Below are positions 32,481-39,929 of a stretch of 64,000 nt of DNA, one piece after another. Within the stretch, counting starts at the first letter, position 1, and every line of letters starts with the position of its first letter. This DNA comes from an uncultured Opitutales bacterium (GTDB lineage Bacteria; Verrucomicrobiota; Verrucomicrobiia; Opitutales; Intestinicryptomonadaceae): assembly GCA_900548275.1 (NCBI GenBank), contig URJY01000007.1, positions 1 to 64,000 on the forward strand, read 5' to 3'. The position numbers and the translations under genes were made by a program. The notes under the pieces are model-generated. The model saw only the letters and a program-made list of their open reading frames with translations. It searched no databases and was not told where the DNA came from.

Positions 32481-33713
32481 TTATTTGCTTTTCCTATAGA
32501 CGGGATTTCCGCTCCACGGCGAGCTGTAGCCGTGTGTACCATTCTGACTGAAATCAAGCACCATACGACCTTTTGCATTGCGGAAAAGAACGGCAATGCC
32601 CGACGGAGGACATTCGTAGTCGCCCAAACGCGCGGATATTTTTACGGGACACTTTACGCGCTTGATTGCGTTTGAAATGTCGTAATAGAGCAACGCCGGC
32701 ACATACTCGGGCAGACAGATTGATTTCATTCTGCCCTCCGCCTCGCCGTTGACATTCGAAAGCCACGGAATAAACACGTCGCAATACGTGATGTCTTGAT
32801 CGAGCATTGCGACAAATATCGATTGAAAAGCCCCCATACTTCCGCCCGAAACTTTTATGTTTTTGCCGTCCCATTCGGGCAGCGTTTTCGCGTATTGAAT
32901 GGCTCGGATGTCGCGCAGAAGCATATCCCTAAAATAGCTGTTTTCGGGATTTTTGTTTTCGGAGGCTTTCATTCCGAAATTGCGCAGGACTTCCGCTTGT
33001 TTCCTGTAATAACCGTCGTCCCGTCCGAGCTCGTAGCTGTGGCGGGCTATGGAAAGCGAAATACAGGAGCGGTCAAAATTGGGATAAATTCGCCCTATTC
33101 CGTATCCCCTAAAAAATACGGCAAGCGGCAAAGATTTCGCCTTTGCCCCCTCGGGAATCGTCAGGTACGCCTTGGCAGGCTTCCCGACGCAATCCAGTGT
33201 CAATATATACGTCCTGAATCCGCGCACAAGAAAAACCTCCGCTACGGTACACTTCATCGGGACTTTGTCGAGGTACGAAAGCTGGCGTTTCCAGAACGCA
33301 TCGAAGTCGGCGGGTTCGGGGGTAATCTGCACGATTTTGTCGAAGTCGGCACACGCGCCGCCGTCGAAGAGGTCGAAGCCTTTCGCCTTCTTGCCGTTTT
33401 CGTCGACGGGCGTTGCGGTGATTCTAACGAAGCCGGGGACATCTATCGAAGCCTCAATCACCACGGGCTCTTTACCCGAGACCGCCGTGCCCGATTTCGT
33501 AATGCCGTCGTCGCCGCGACGCATCCAGTTGAACTTCTGCCCCTCGACAATGTTGCCCTTGTCGTCCTGAATTTGGAGCGAGAACTTCATTTTTTCGCCC
33601 GCCTTGTAGCCCAGCGCGTCCTTGTCGCATGTGCCGATGAAGTAGGCGTTCGCCGCCAACGCCGCAAGGGAGGCGGAGAACAACATAACCGATGTTGCCA
33701 ATAATTTTTTCAT
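32481..33713 (-). CDS. Secreted CE7-type acetyl(xylan) esterase, copy B
   Basis: A 410-residue paralogue of the downstream esterase, same direction, 132 bases apart. Signal peptide and N-terminal domain are identical over 155 residues. The catalytic domain is only moderately similar (GGSMGAFQS, ARLGDYECPPSG, NGTHGY), so the catalytic triad is kept while the substrate-facing part has diverged. The two probably form one transcription unit ending at the hairpin 31072-31096. Confidence 0.85.
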   Translation of the reverse strand: MKKLLATSVMLFSASLAALAANAYFIGTCDKDALGYKAGEKMKFSLQIQDDKGNIVEGQKFNWMRRGDDGITKSGTAVSGKEPVVIEASIDVPGFVRITATPVDENGKKAKGFDLFDGGACADFDKIVQITPEPADFDAFWKRQLSYLDKVPMKCTVAEVFLVRGFRTYILTLDCVGKPAKAYLTIPEGAKAKSLPLAVFFRGYGIGRIYPNFDRSCISLSIARHSYELGRDDGYYRKQAEVLRNFGMKASENKNPENSYFRDMLLRDIRAIQYAKTLPEWDGKNIKVSGGSMGAFQSIFVAMLDQDITYCDVFIPWLSNVNGEAEGRMKSICLPEYVPALLYYDISNAIKRVKCPVKISARLGDYECPPSGIAVLFRNAKGRMVLDFSQNGTHGYSSPWSGNPVYRKSK

Positions 33714-33717
33714 ATGC
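33250..33717. repeat. 468-bp near-identical duplication, copy B end
   Basis: Partner of 31885-32352 at an exact offset of 1,365 bases; see that entry. Confidence 0.9.
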
Positions 33718-33918
33718 TTGTTTCGAATTTATTTCCTCTTGGAGAATGCTCCGACAAAGCGGAAAACACACGCAGTTGCCTGTTCTTTAATAAAAACCGA
33801 ACGACTGCGGTTGTCAAAACATATCCGCATAAGCCGCCCCGTTCGCCGCTTTTTCTTCTTGATTATGCGGAAAGTTTGTGGTCTATTGGGCGGTAAGTAC
33901 AATCATTTTTTCCGATAT

Positions 33919-34644
33919 ATGAGCGATAACAATTTTAGAAAAGGTCCGCACGCATCGAAGAACAAGCCGACAGTCGCGGACGTGGAAACACTTACGGACG
34001 GCGCAGTTTCGGCGGCGGACGAACGCAAAACGGTAATTCTCGACGAAGACCTCGAGGGCGTTGAATTCGACGACAGAGTGTGGCTCTACTGGAAACGCAA
34101 CAAGAATTTCATCATCACGACAATCGTCGCGGCACTCGTGATAATCGTGGGCGTGCAGAGCTATAAACTCTACGCGGCAAACGCAAAAGCTCAGCTTGCA
34201 AACGCATACGCACAGGCGACAACCTCCGAAGAATTGGCGAAATTCGCGGCGGAAAACTCGGGCAAAAAACTCGCGGGCGTTGCACTGCTCCAGAACGGCG
34301 ACAAACTCTTCTCCGAAGGCAAATACGCCGACGCACAAAAGGCATACGCCGATGCACAAAAAGACCTGAAAGGCAACGTGCTCGAAGGGCGCGCAATGCT
34401 CGGCGCGGCGGCAAGCGCAGGCGCACAAGACTTGGCGAAAGGCATCGACGCCTACGCGGCAATCGCGGCGAATAAGTCGGTCGACGTTTCGTACAGGATT
34501 CAGGCAAACTACCTGCTGGGGCTGTCCTACGCACAAGTGGGCAAGACCGCCGAGGCAAAGGCGGCATTCAAAAGCGTGATGGACGACGAAAACAGCGGCT
34601 ACTTCGGCAGAATGGCGGAAATGTCGCTCAGCCAACTGAACTAA
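33919..34644 (+). CDS. Single-pass membrane protein with TPR-like periplasmic domain (YfgM-like)
   Basis: A 241-residue protein. A charged cytoplasmic N-terminus (about 1-55) is followed by one transmembrane segment, NFIITTIVAALVIIVGVQSY, then an alanine-rich helical-repeat domain (about 85-241) with TPR-type pairs such as GKYADAQKAYADAQKDL and YLLGLSYAQVGKTAEAKAAF. The layout resembles YfgM/TPR_21 proteins that work with the Sec translocon and periplasmic chaperones, but a different scaffold role is possible. The start at ATG 33919 avoids a long non-coding-looking upstream extension. Confidence 0.75.
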   Translation: MSDNNFRKGPHASKNKPTVADVETLTDGAVSAADERKTVILDEDLEGVEFDDRVWLYWKRNKNFIITTIVAALVIIVGVQSYKLYAANAKAQLANAYAQATTSEELAKFAAENSGKKLAGVALLQNGDKLFSEGKYADAQKAYADAQKDLKGNVLEGRAMLGAAASAGAQDLAKGIDAYAAIAANKSVDVSYRIQANYLLGLSYAQVGKTAEAKAAFKSVMDDENSGYFGRMAEMSLSQLN

Positions 34645-34675
34645 GCAACCCGAATACAAAACTTGTAAAGCGAAC

Positions 34676-34704
34676 CGCGCGGAATAAACACCGCGCGTTT
34701 TTTT
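34676..34704 (+). terminator. Intrinsic terminator
   Basis: CGCGCGG / CCGCGCG with an 8-nt loop followed by seven T's, 30 bases after the TPR protein stop. Confidence 0.85.
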
Positions 34705-34812
34705 GCGCCCGAAACGCGGGGGAGAGTGGAAAACAAAAACACTGGGAAAAAAAACATAAAAATAACTTGCAAGAACGGGGAATAAATGAGATAAGAACAA
34801 ACTTTAATTATC

Positions 34813-34885
34813 GGGCCTGTAGCTCAGCGGTCAGAGCAGGCGACTCATAATCGCTTGGTCGTGGGTTCAATCCCCACCGGGCCCA
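34813..34885 (+). tRNA. tRNA-Ile2 (CAT, lysidine type)
   Basis: 73 bases, acceptor GGGCCTG / CGGGCCC, anticodon loop CTCATAA. The anticodon is CAT, but the D-arm to variable region (AGAGCAGGCGACTCATAATC then GCTTGGTCG) closely matches the E. coli minor isoleucine tRNA (ileX) as I recall it, not elongator Met. It is therefore called Ile2, which reads AUA after TilS modification. No encoded CCA. Confidence 0.85.
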
Positions 34886-34982
34886 TAAAAAACGCCCACA
34901 ATAAGAAGAGAGTCGCAACGACGACGGGAAACAGTGGGATAATCGGATTTGTAAACCGATGAAAGAAATCGGGAAACCGCGA

Positions 34983-35067
34983 GGAGAGGTGGCAGAGTGG
35001 TCGATCGCGGCGGTCTTGAAAACCGTTGACCCGCAAGGGTCCGGGGGTTCGAATCCCTCCCTCTCCG
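34983..35067 (+). tRNA. tRNA-Ser (TGA)
   Basis: 85 bases with the long variable arm of serine tRNAs (TTGACCCGCAAGGGTCC region). Acceptor GGAGAGG / CCTCTCC and anticodon loop CTTGAAA give TGA. No encoded CCA. It lies 97 bases after tRNA-Ile2, with which it probably shares a transcript. Confidence 0.95.
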
Positions 35068-35082
35068 CGTAAATCTTTTCGG

Positions 35083-35116
35083 AAAAGTAAAACCCCGTAG
35101 GGGTTTTACTTTTTTT
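35083..35116 (+). terminator. Intrinsic terminator of the tRNA pair
   Basis: A 14-bp perfect stem AAAAGTAAAACCCC / GGGGTTTTACTTTT with a 3-nt loop and further T's. Confidence 0.9.
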
Positions 35117-35118
35117 AT

Positions 35119-35256
35119 GCAATTTTATCCGTGGAAAACGAAGTTTTCCTAAGGATAAAATTGCATAAAAAAAGTAGCACGCGAAGCGGGCGCAACTTTT
35201 CCGAAAATGTGATTTTCCACAAGGAGAGCAAGGGAAAGCCGCAAAAGCGGCAATCC
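35119..35256. repeat. Non-coding hairpin repeat, copy 1
   Basis: First of two direct repeats (period 142 bp). It opens with a nested hairpin: outer arms GCAATTTTATCC (35119-35130) and GGATAAAATTGC (35153-35164), inner arms GGAAAAC / GTTTTCC around GAA. It then holds AAAGTAGCACGCG, a GGAAAATCACATT-type segment and a GCCGCAAAAGCGGC mini-hairpin. Open frames across it are shared only because the DNA repeats. Confidence 0.8.
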
Positions 35257-35260
35257 CTCT

Positions 35261-35398
35261 CCCAATTTTTCCGTGGAAAACGAAGTCTTCCTAAGGAAAA
35301 AGTTGTATAAAAAAAGTAGCACGCGTAAGCGGGCGCAACTTTTCCGAATGTGATTTTCCACAAGGAGAACAAGGGAAAGCCGCAAAAGCGGCAATCCG
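35261..35398. repeat. Non-coding hairpin repeat, copy 2
   Basis: Direct repeat of the previous unit. Outer arms have changed to CAATTTTTCC / GGAAAAA-G-TTG; an A-T pair became T-A on both sides, so pairing is kept. This hints at selection on the hairpin as RNA or DNA structure. Confidence 0.8.
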
Positions 35399-35779
35399 CG
35401 CAAAAAAAGAACGCACCCCACGACAACGAACAGCAGCAGAACATCGCCCGCAGGGAAAAATGCTGCATTCAACGTTGCAAAAAAAGCCAACAACAACGGC
35501 CGCCAAAGAAAACGATACCCGAAATCCGCACCAATCCGTTGTATCCGCGCGGACGGTTTGAGGAAAAAAATCGAGCGTTTGAGGAAATCGGGTGATTTTT
35601 CGCCTTGCGGAGGCCCCCGTTGCAGATGCGTTGCGCGGGGGCTGTATTGTCTTTGCGGGGTGCTTGCAAGGTCGGGGTTGCGGAAGCGTTTGGGCGGCAT
35701 TTTCTAAGTTATCTGGCGTTTCTTGGAAAATACCGTTTTGTTTTTCTAAGTTTGCCCCGATTTCGCCGGCGATCGCCGC
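35399..35779. other. Non-coding stretch of accessory patch
   Basis: No credible gene on either strand. The only structure noted is a hairpin GCCCCCG (35613-35619) / CGGGGGC (35636-35642). It lies downstream of the two minus-strand small genes and could end their transcript, though no clear U-tract follows. Confidence 0.5.
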
Positions 35780-36013
35780 CTATCTTGCGCGGCACTTTTT
35801 CACGGTCTTTTTGTACAGCGTTCCCACTTGCGTTATTTCGGGTTCCAGCAGGCACACTAACGTTCCGTTGTTTTTCCACGTCTGCCACTGGGTATAGCTC
35901 GGGGTTGTCGCGCTGTTGATTTCTTGGCTTTCGTTGTTGCCTGCCATTATCTTCAGTTTGTCGTCGATATTCGGAAAGCTTGTGTGGTAGCTGATGAAAT
36001 TCGTCGTCGGCAC
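35780..36013 (-). CDS. Small unrecognised protein (77 aa), accessory patch
   Basis: GTG start at 36013, twelve bases after the stop of the previous gene, with AAGG about ten bases upstream. The sequence is soluble, polar and Thr/Asn-rich (NNESQEINSATTPSYTQWQ) and ends basic (KKTVKKCRAR). Composition is less charged and more Tyr/Trp/Asn-rich than the chromosomal neighbours, like phage structural or tail-associated proteins, but no family is recognised. Confidence 0.45.
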   Translation of the reverse strand: MPTTNFISYHTSFPNIDDKLKIMAGNNESQEINSATTPSYTQWQTWKNNGTLVCLLEPEITQVGTLYKKTVKKCRAR

Positions 36014-36025
36014 TTGTTGGTTGCC

Positions 36026-36562
36026 TTACTCGCGCACTGTAAATGTCCGCGTCGCCGTCCCCGAGCGGGTTCCGTATTGTTCGATAACCGCCTGCGAGCC
36101 CTGTGTCGATCCGCTCGACGGCACGTTCCAACTGATGTCCGTGCAATAACACGTGCGTTTGCCTCCCTCCGTGCGGACTTCCGAGACTTGGCTCAGCTGC
36201 ATTCCGTAGCAGGTATATAGATTGCCCGAAGCTTGAACGAGAAAGTCCAGCCAATCGCCCACGTTGAAGTTACCGTCGTTGTCGTCGAAATATATCTTGC
36301 CGAGCCCGTAGTAGAACGTGACGGTTTTGACGACCTTTCCGTCCGCCGAGGTGTCGCGCAGCGTCGGGAACTGCACGACCTCGCCCGAATAGGTGTTGAA
36401 GATCCCGTCCGGGGCGTAGCCGTAGACTTCGGTCACCTTGTAGATGTCCTGAAACGCCGTCTGCGGCTCGATTTTTTCGTCGATAACCTTGTACGCAATG
36501 GCGGCAATCGCCTCTTTGTCGATTGCGTCGCGGAAGATTTCGTTGCCCGAATACGACTTCAT
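36026..36562 (-). CDS. Unrecognised protein, possibly phage-derived
   Basis: About 178 residues from ATG 36562 (ATG 36598 would add twelve). The N-terminal half is helical (DAIDKEAIAAIAYKVIDEK), while the rest is beta-rich with GLGKIYFDDNDGNFNVGDWLDFLVQ, and it ends SGTATRTFTVRE. It resembles phage or conjugative-element virion-associated proteins in style, but I cannot name a family. It lies head-on against the broken MFS gene: the start of this gene and the point where MFS similarity begins fall within about 10 bases, marking an insertion or assembly junction. Confidence 0.5.
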   Translation of the reverse strand: MKSYSGNEIFRDAIDKEAIAAIAYKVIDEKIEPQTAFQDIYKVTEVYGYAPDGIFNTYSGEVVQFPTLRDTSADGKVVKTVTFYYGLGKIYFDDNDGNFNVGDWLDFLVQASGNLYTCYGMQLSQVSEVRTEGGKRTCYCTDISWNVPSSGSTQGSQAVIEQYGTRSGTATRTFTVRE

Positions 36563-37385
36563 CGCAAACCTGCCGCTGTCGGCGTTTATGATTTTCATAT
36601 CGGCAAAATATCTGCGCCCCGACACCCCCCGAACGGGCGGATTCGACATCTGCGGAACACTGCTTTCCGTATACGGAATTTTCGCGTTCGTCTACGCGGT
36701 AAACGGCGCGGAACATTTCGGCATCTGGCTCGCGGTTGCGGCGGTTCTGCTTGCGCTCTTCGCGCTTGTAAAGTCGAAAAAAGCTTCGCCGCTAATCGCC
36801 ACCGAAATCTTCGCCTCGCCCGTGCGACGCCGCGCCTACGCCGCGAGAATGCTGTTCGTCGGCGCGCTGATGGGCTTGAATTTTTTTATGTCGGAACATA
36901 TGCAGACGGTGCTCGGCTTCGATTCATTCGAGTGCGGGCTCGGATTCTTTCCGCTTACGATATGCACGTTTTGGGGCGCGGTAAAAGTTCCGCAGCTCGT
37001 GAAAAAGTACGGCGACTACAAGACGCTTTTTGCGGGAATAATTCTGATGGTTGCGGGCTTTTCGATGCTCGTTTTTGCCGACGCAAAACGGGGCTACCCC
37101 GCGCTCGGAATCGCAATGGTTTTTATCGGATTCGGGCAGGGACTCGGGATGAGCCCGCTGACGAATTTGGGAATAAACGGAATCGGGAAAGAAAACGCGG
37201 GCGCCGCCGCGGGAGTCGTAAACGCAGTGCACCAAATAGGCGGGGCGACGGGGCTTGCCGTAATGGTTCGCCTTTCGGAACACGCGGCCGACGCAGAGCA
37301 CGCCTTCAAAATGTCGATGACCGCCGCGCTCGTTTTCACGGCGGCAATCCTGCCCGTCGTATTCGCCCGAAAGAAAGGAAAATAG
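36555..37385 (+). pseudogene. MFS transporter (DHA2-type drug/H+ antiporter) lacking its N-terminal half
   Basis: About 275 residues with seven or so membrane helices. They correspond to the second half of 14-helix DHA2 transporters: LRPDTPRTGGFDICGTLLSVYGIFAFVYA, then GFGQGLGMSPLTNLGINGI and AGAAAGVVNAVHQIGGATGLAVM, which match the C-half pattern of EmrB-like proteins. Recognisable similarity begins near IANLPLSAF at about 36560. The expected first 180-200 residues (helices 1-6, motif A) are absent and replaced by an unrelated minus-strand gene. There is no plausible start, so the transporter is probably non-functional, unless the join is an assembly error. Confidence 0.75.
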
Positions 37386-37411
37386 CCGGCGCGGGAAATG
37401 CGCTCCGCGCG

Positions 37412-37900
37412 CTATTCTGCGGGTTGCGCGGGACGCTTTGCGCGGTATTTTTCGACTATCGACTTAATCAGAAAATACGTTATCGGCGTAAACAGCAACG
37501 CCATCACCGCGCCGCCGACAAAAAACGCCATTACAATATCCCACCCCAACGCCATCAGAGAATCCCAGTTCTGCTTTTCGATGACGCCCGACATCGCCCC
37601 GCTTATCGCCGAATAGCTGAGGGGCTTGCCGATTAGAATCGCGCCGAAATAGCACTGCAACGGATAAATCACGAAAATCGTAAAGTGGTTTGTTATGAAC
37701 GTGCCGACCGTCGCGCCGATTTTGCTTCCGCGCAAGATGAAAGCCGCGGGAATCGAAAACAGAAGCTGCACGCCGAACGGCAGAATGCAGCCGAAGAACA
37801 TTCCTATAGCCCAGCCGCGCGCGATGTATTCGGGCGACGCCTGCTCGAGCACGATTTTGCGGTACAATTCGCCGCACTTTTCTTTCAGAAATTTTTTCAA
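37412..37900 (-). CDS. DUF2062 membrane protein
   Basis: A 162-residue inner-membrane protein. A short amphipathic start (MKKFLKEKCGELYRKIV) is followed by the DUF2062 hallmark GWAIGMFFGCILPFGVQLLFSIPAAFILRG (shown in part as GMFFGCILPFG) and NHFTIFVIYPLQCYFG, then a final hydrophobic hairpin. Domain of unknown function, often near sugar or lipid transfer genes. It converges with the truncated MFS gene. Confidence 0.85.
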   Translation of the reverse strand: MKKFLKEKCGELYRKIVLEQASPEYIARGWAIGMFFGCILPFGVQLLFSIPAAFILRGSKIGATVGTFITNHFTIFVIYPLQCYFGAILIGKPLSYSAISGAMSGVIEKQNWDSLMALGWDIVMAFFVGGAVMALLFTPITYFLIKSIVEKYRAKRPAQPAE

Positions 37901-38058
37901 TGCAATAATCCCAATGCGTTTGTATTCGAAAACGGCGCAGACACAACGCGCACCGCACCGTCGTTTTCAATTCATATTTCGGAAACTTATCGTACAATCT
38001 TCCGCTTCAATCAAACATTTTCTGGAGCGGCGGAAAAATCGCGCCCGCCCGCGAAGTC

Positions 38059-38097
38059 GGCGACCCGCCGCCGAAAAAACGTGCGTGGCGGGTCGCC
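38059..38097 (-). terminator. Terminator-like hairpin after oadB
   Basis: A perfect 11-bp stem GGCGACCCGCC / GGCGGGTCGCC with a 17-nt loop, 16 bases past the stop of the decarboxylase subunit. No strong U-tract follows, so the function is less certain. Confidence 0.5.
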
Positions 38098-38113
38098 TCG
38101 GGTTCGGGGAATG

Positions 38114-39688
38114 TTATTTTGCGGTAAGAGTCGAGATGAAGTAGCCAGCCACGAGAGCCGTACCGATGACGCCCGCCACGTTCGGACCCATTGCGTGCAT
38201 AAGCAGGAAGTTCGAGGGATCCGCCTTCTGCCCTTCGATCTGCGAGACGCGCGCCGCCATCGGAACGGCGGAAACGCCCGCAGAGCCGATAAGCGGATTG
38301 ATTTTGTCCTTGAGGAACAGGTTCATCACCTTCGCCATCACAACGCCCGCAGCCGTCGAGAAGCCGAACGCAACAACGCCGAGCGCGAGAATCGAAAGCG
38401 TCTCGACGCGGATAAATCGGTCGCCCGTCATCGTAATGCCCACCGACGTGCCGAGGAAGATTGTCGTAACGTTGATAAGCTCGTTCTGCGCCGCCTTGCT
38501 CAGACGCTCGCAAACGCCGCACTCGCGGATGAAGTTGCCGAGCATGAGCATTCCGACAAGGGCGGAAACGTCGGGCACGAGCAGAATGCAGGTTATCGCC
38601 ACGACAAGCGCAAACACGAGCTTCTCGAGCTTGCCGACTTTCCTCATGCTTTTCATTCTGATTTTACGCTCCGCGGAAGTCGTCAACGCGCGCATAATCG
38701 GCGGTTGGATAATCGGCACGAGAGCCATATAGCTGTACGCGGCAACCGCAATGGGCGCGAGAAGGTCGGGCGCGAGTTTGTTTGTGATGAAAATGGAAGT
38801 CGGACCGTCCGCGCCGCCGATGATGCCGATTGAAGCAGCCTCGGGACTCGAGAAGCCGAGGAACATCGCCCCGATGAACGTTGCGAACACGCCGAACTGC
38901 GCCGCGCCGCCGAGAATGAGCGTCTTGGGATTTGCGATGAGCGGACCGAAGTCGGTCAGCGCACCGACGCCGAGGAAAATGAGCGGCGGGAAAATTTCGA
39001 GCAGCACGCCGAGCTGCAGATAGTGGTACAAACCGCCCGTCCTCGCACTGTATACGTCGACGATTTGCGCGCCGAGCGCGAGCCTGTCGCCCGCCTTTGC
39101 CGACACTTCCGTAACGTCGCCCGAAGCCGAAGCCCAGACCAGAATGTCGTCGGACGAAACCGAAAGCTTGCGCCCCCTGAAATCGACCGAAAACGTCTCG
39201 GCTGCGGCGGAATCGGACTTCGCGGGCGAGACGATTGCAATCAAGTCGGGAATGCCCTTCGCCTTTTTGAACACGTCCTTGCGCGACTCGGGCGAAGTTA
39301 TGTCGTCGACAAACGCGAAGTATCCCGCGATTTCGCCCTGCGCCGAGGGTGTAGAAAGCGTTTCGGGCGATACGATTTCACCGACCGTCTTCGGGATGTG
39401 CTTTACAACGCGCGGCACGAAAACCGAATCTCCGCGCTCAACAAACACGCTGCGCACCACCGCTTCGGCGGGCGATACGAGCGCGCCCGCAGGCTTGTTT
39501 ACAACGCCCTCCGTCGGCAGGTTGGCAAGCAGCGCGCCGAAGGCTATCGGCACGAGCAGCAGCGGCTCGAACTCCTTGTAGACGGCGAGGTAGAAGAGCA
39601 CCAAAACCACCATCCACATTACAATCATACGCCAGTCGACGTAGCAAAAGCCCGTTTCGAGGAACAATTCAATTAAACTGTCTATCAT
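38114..39688 (-). CDS. Sodium-pump decarboxylase beta subunit (OadB/GcdB family) with an inserted soluble domain
   Basis: Membrane carboxybiotin decarboxylase subunit that couples decarboxylation to Na+ export. Canonical motifs are HYLQLGVLLEIFPPLIFLGVGALTDFGPLIANP (start HYLQLGVLLEIFPP), IGIIGGADGPTSIF and NPLIGSAGVSAVPMAARVSQ. The family is normally about 370-430 residues; this one has 524 because about 155 residues (60-217) interrupt it after the first helices. The insert is soluble and beta-rich, with a stretch SGDVTEVSAKAGDRLALGAQ resembling half of a biotinyl/lipoyl domain. A small gamma-like subunit precedes it; no alpha (carboxyltransferase) subunit is present in the window. Confidence 0.85.
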   Translation of the reverse strand: MIDSLIELFLETGFCYVDWRMIVMWMVVLVLFYLAVYKEFEPLLLVPIAFGALLANLPTEGVVNKPAGALVSPAEAVVRSVFVERGDSVFVPRVVKHIPKTVGEIVSPETLSTPSAQGEIAGYFAFVDDITSPESRKDVFKKAKGIPDLIAIVSPAKSDSAAAETFSVDFRGRKLSVSSDDILVWASASGDVTEVSAKAGDRLALGAQIVDVYSARTGGLYHYLQLGVLLEIFPPLIFLGVGALTDFGPLIANPKTLILGGAAQFGVFATFIGAMFLGFSSPEAASIGIIGGADGPTSIFITNKLAPDLLAPIAVAAYSYMALVPIIQPPIMRALTTSAERKIRMKSMRKVGKLEKLVFALVVAITCILLVPDVSALVGMLMLGNFIRECGVCERLSKAAQNELINVTTIFLGTSVGITMTGDRFIRVETLSILALGVVAFGFSTAAGVVMAKVMNLFLKDKINPLIGSAGVSAVPMAARVSQIEGQKADPSNFLLMHAMGPNVAGVIGTALVAGYFISTLTAK

Positions 39689-39728
39689 AATAAATCCTGT
39701 TTTTTATCTTTTTGCGGCGGGCGCGAAA

Positions 39729-39891
39729 TCACTGTTTCCGTTCGAACGAAGCGAAGATTTTTCCGAGAAGCCCCGTGAATATTCCGAGCATAAACAGAAC
39801 CGCCATCACCACCAGAAAGCCGATGCCGCAGAACGAAACCATCTGCGGAAACGACATCGCAAGCGGGACGGATGCCAATGTAGTAGTCATA
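39729..39891 (-). pseudogene. OadG-like gamma subunit, apparent single-base frameshift
   Basis: Reading from ATG 39891 gives MTTTLASVPLAMSFPQM. The frame must then skip one base in the CCC at 39839-39841 to continue VSFCGIGFLVVMAVLFMLG and IFTGLLGKIFASFERKQ before a stop at 39729. The joined product (about 53 residues, one membrane helix, basic tail) has the layout of the small gamma subunit of Na+-pump decarboxylases, and the gene sits 40 bases before oadB. As printed the frame is broken: this is a sequencing/assembly indel, a true mutation, or less likely a programmed +1 shift. An alternative TTG start at 39863 would give a 44-residue form in the second frame. Confidence 0.6.
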
Positions 39892-39929
39892 TATTTTCCT
39901 TTTTTTTCGTTTTTATTGTTGCGTGAAAA

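Noticed and set aside
34813..34885. Calling the CAT-anticodon tRNA an elongator or initiator methionine tRNA
   Set aside because: The D-arm, anticodon stem and variable region match the minor isoleucine (lysidine) type as I recall it, and the first acceptor pair is G-C, unlike initiators.
35115..35700. Overlapping minus-strand frames with repeated Cys/Phe-rich peptides such as [16 protein letters not shown]
   Set aside because: The peptide repeats only because the DNA hairpin units repeat. Composition is unlike any protein in the window and there is no start context.
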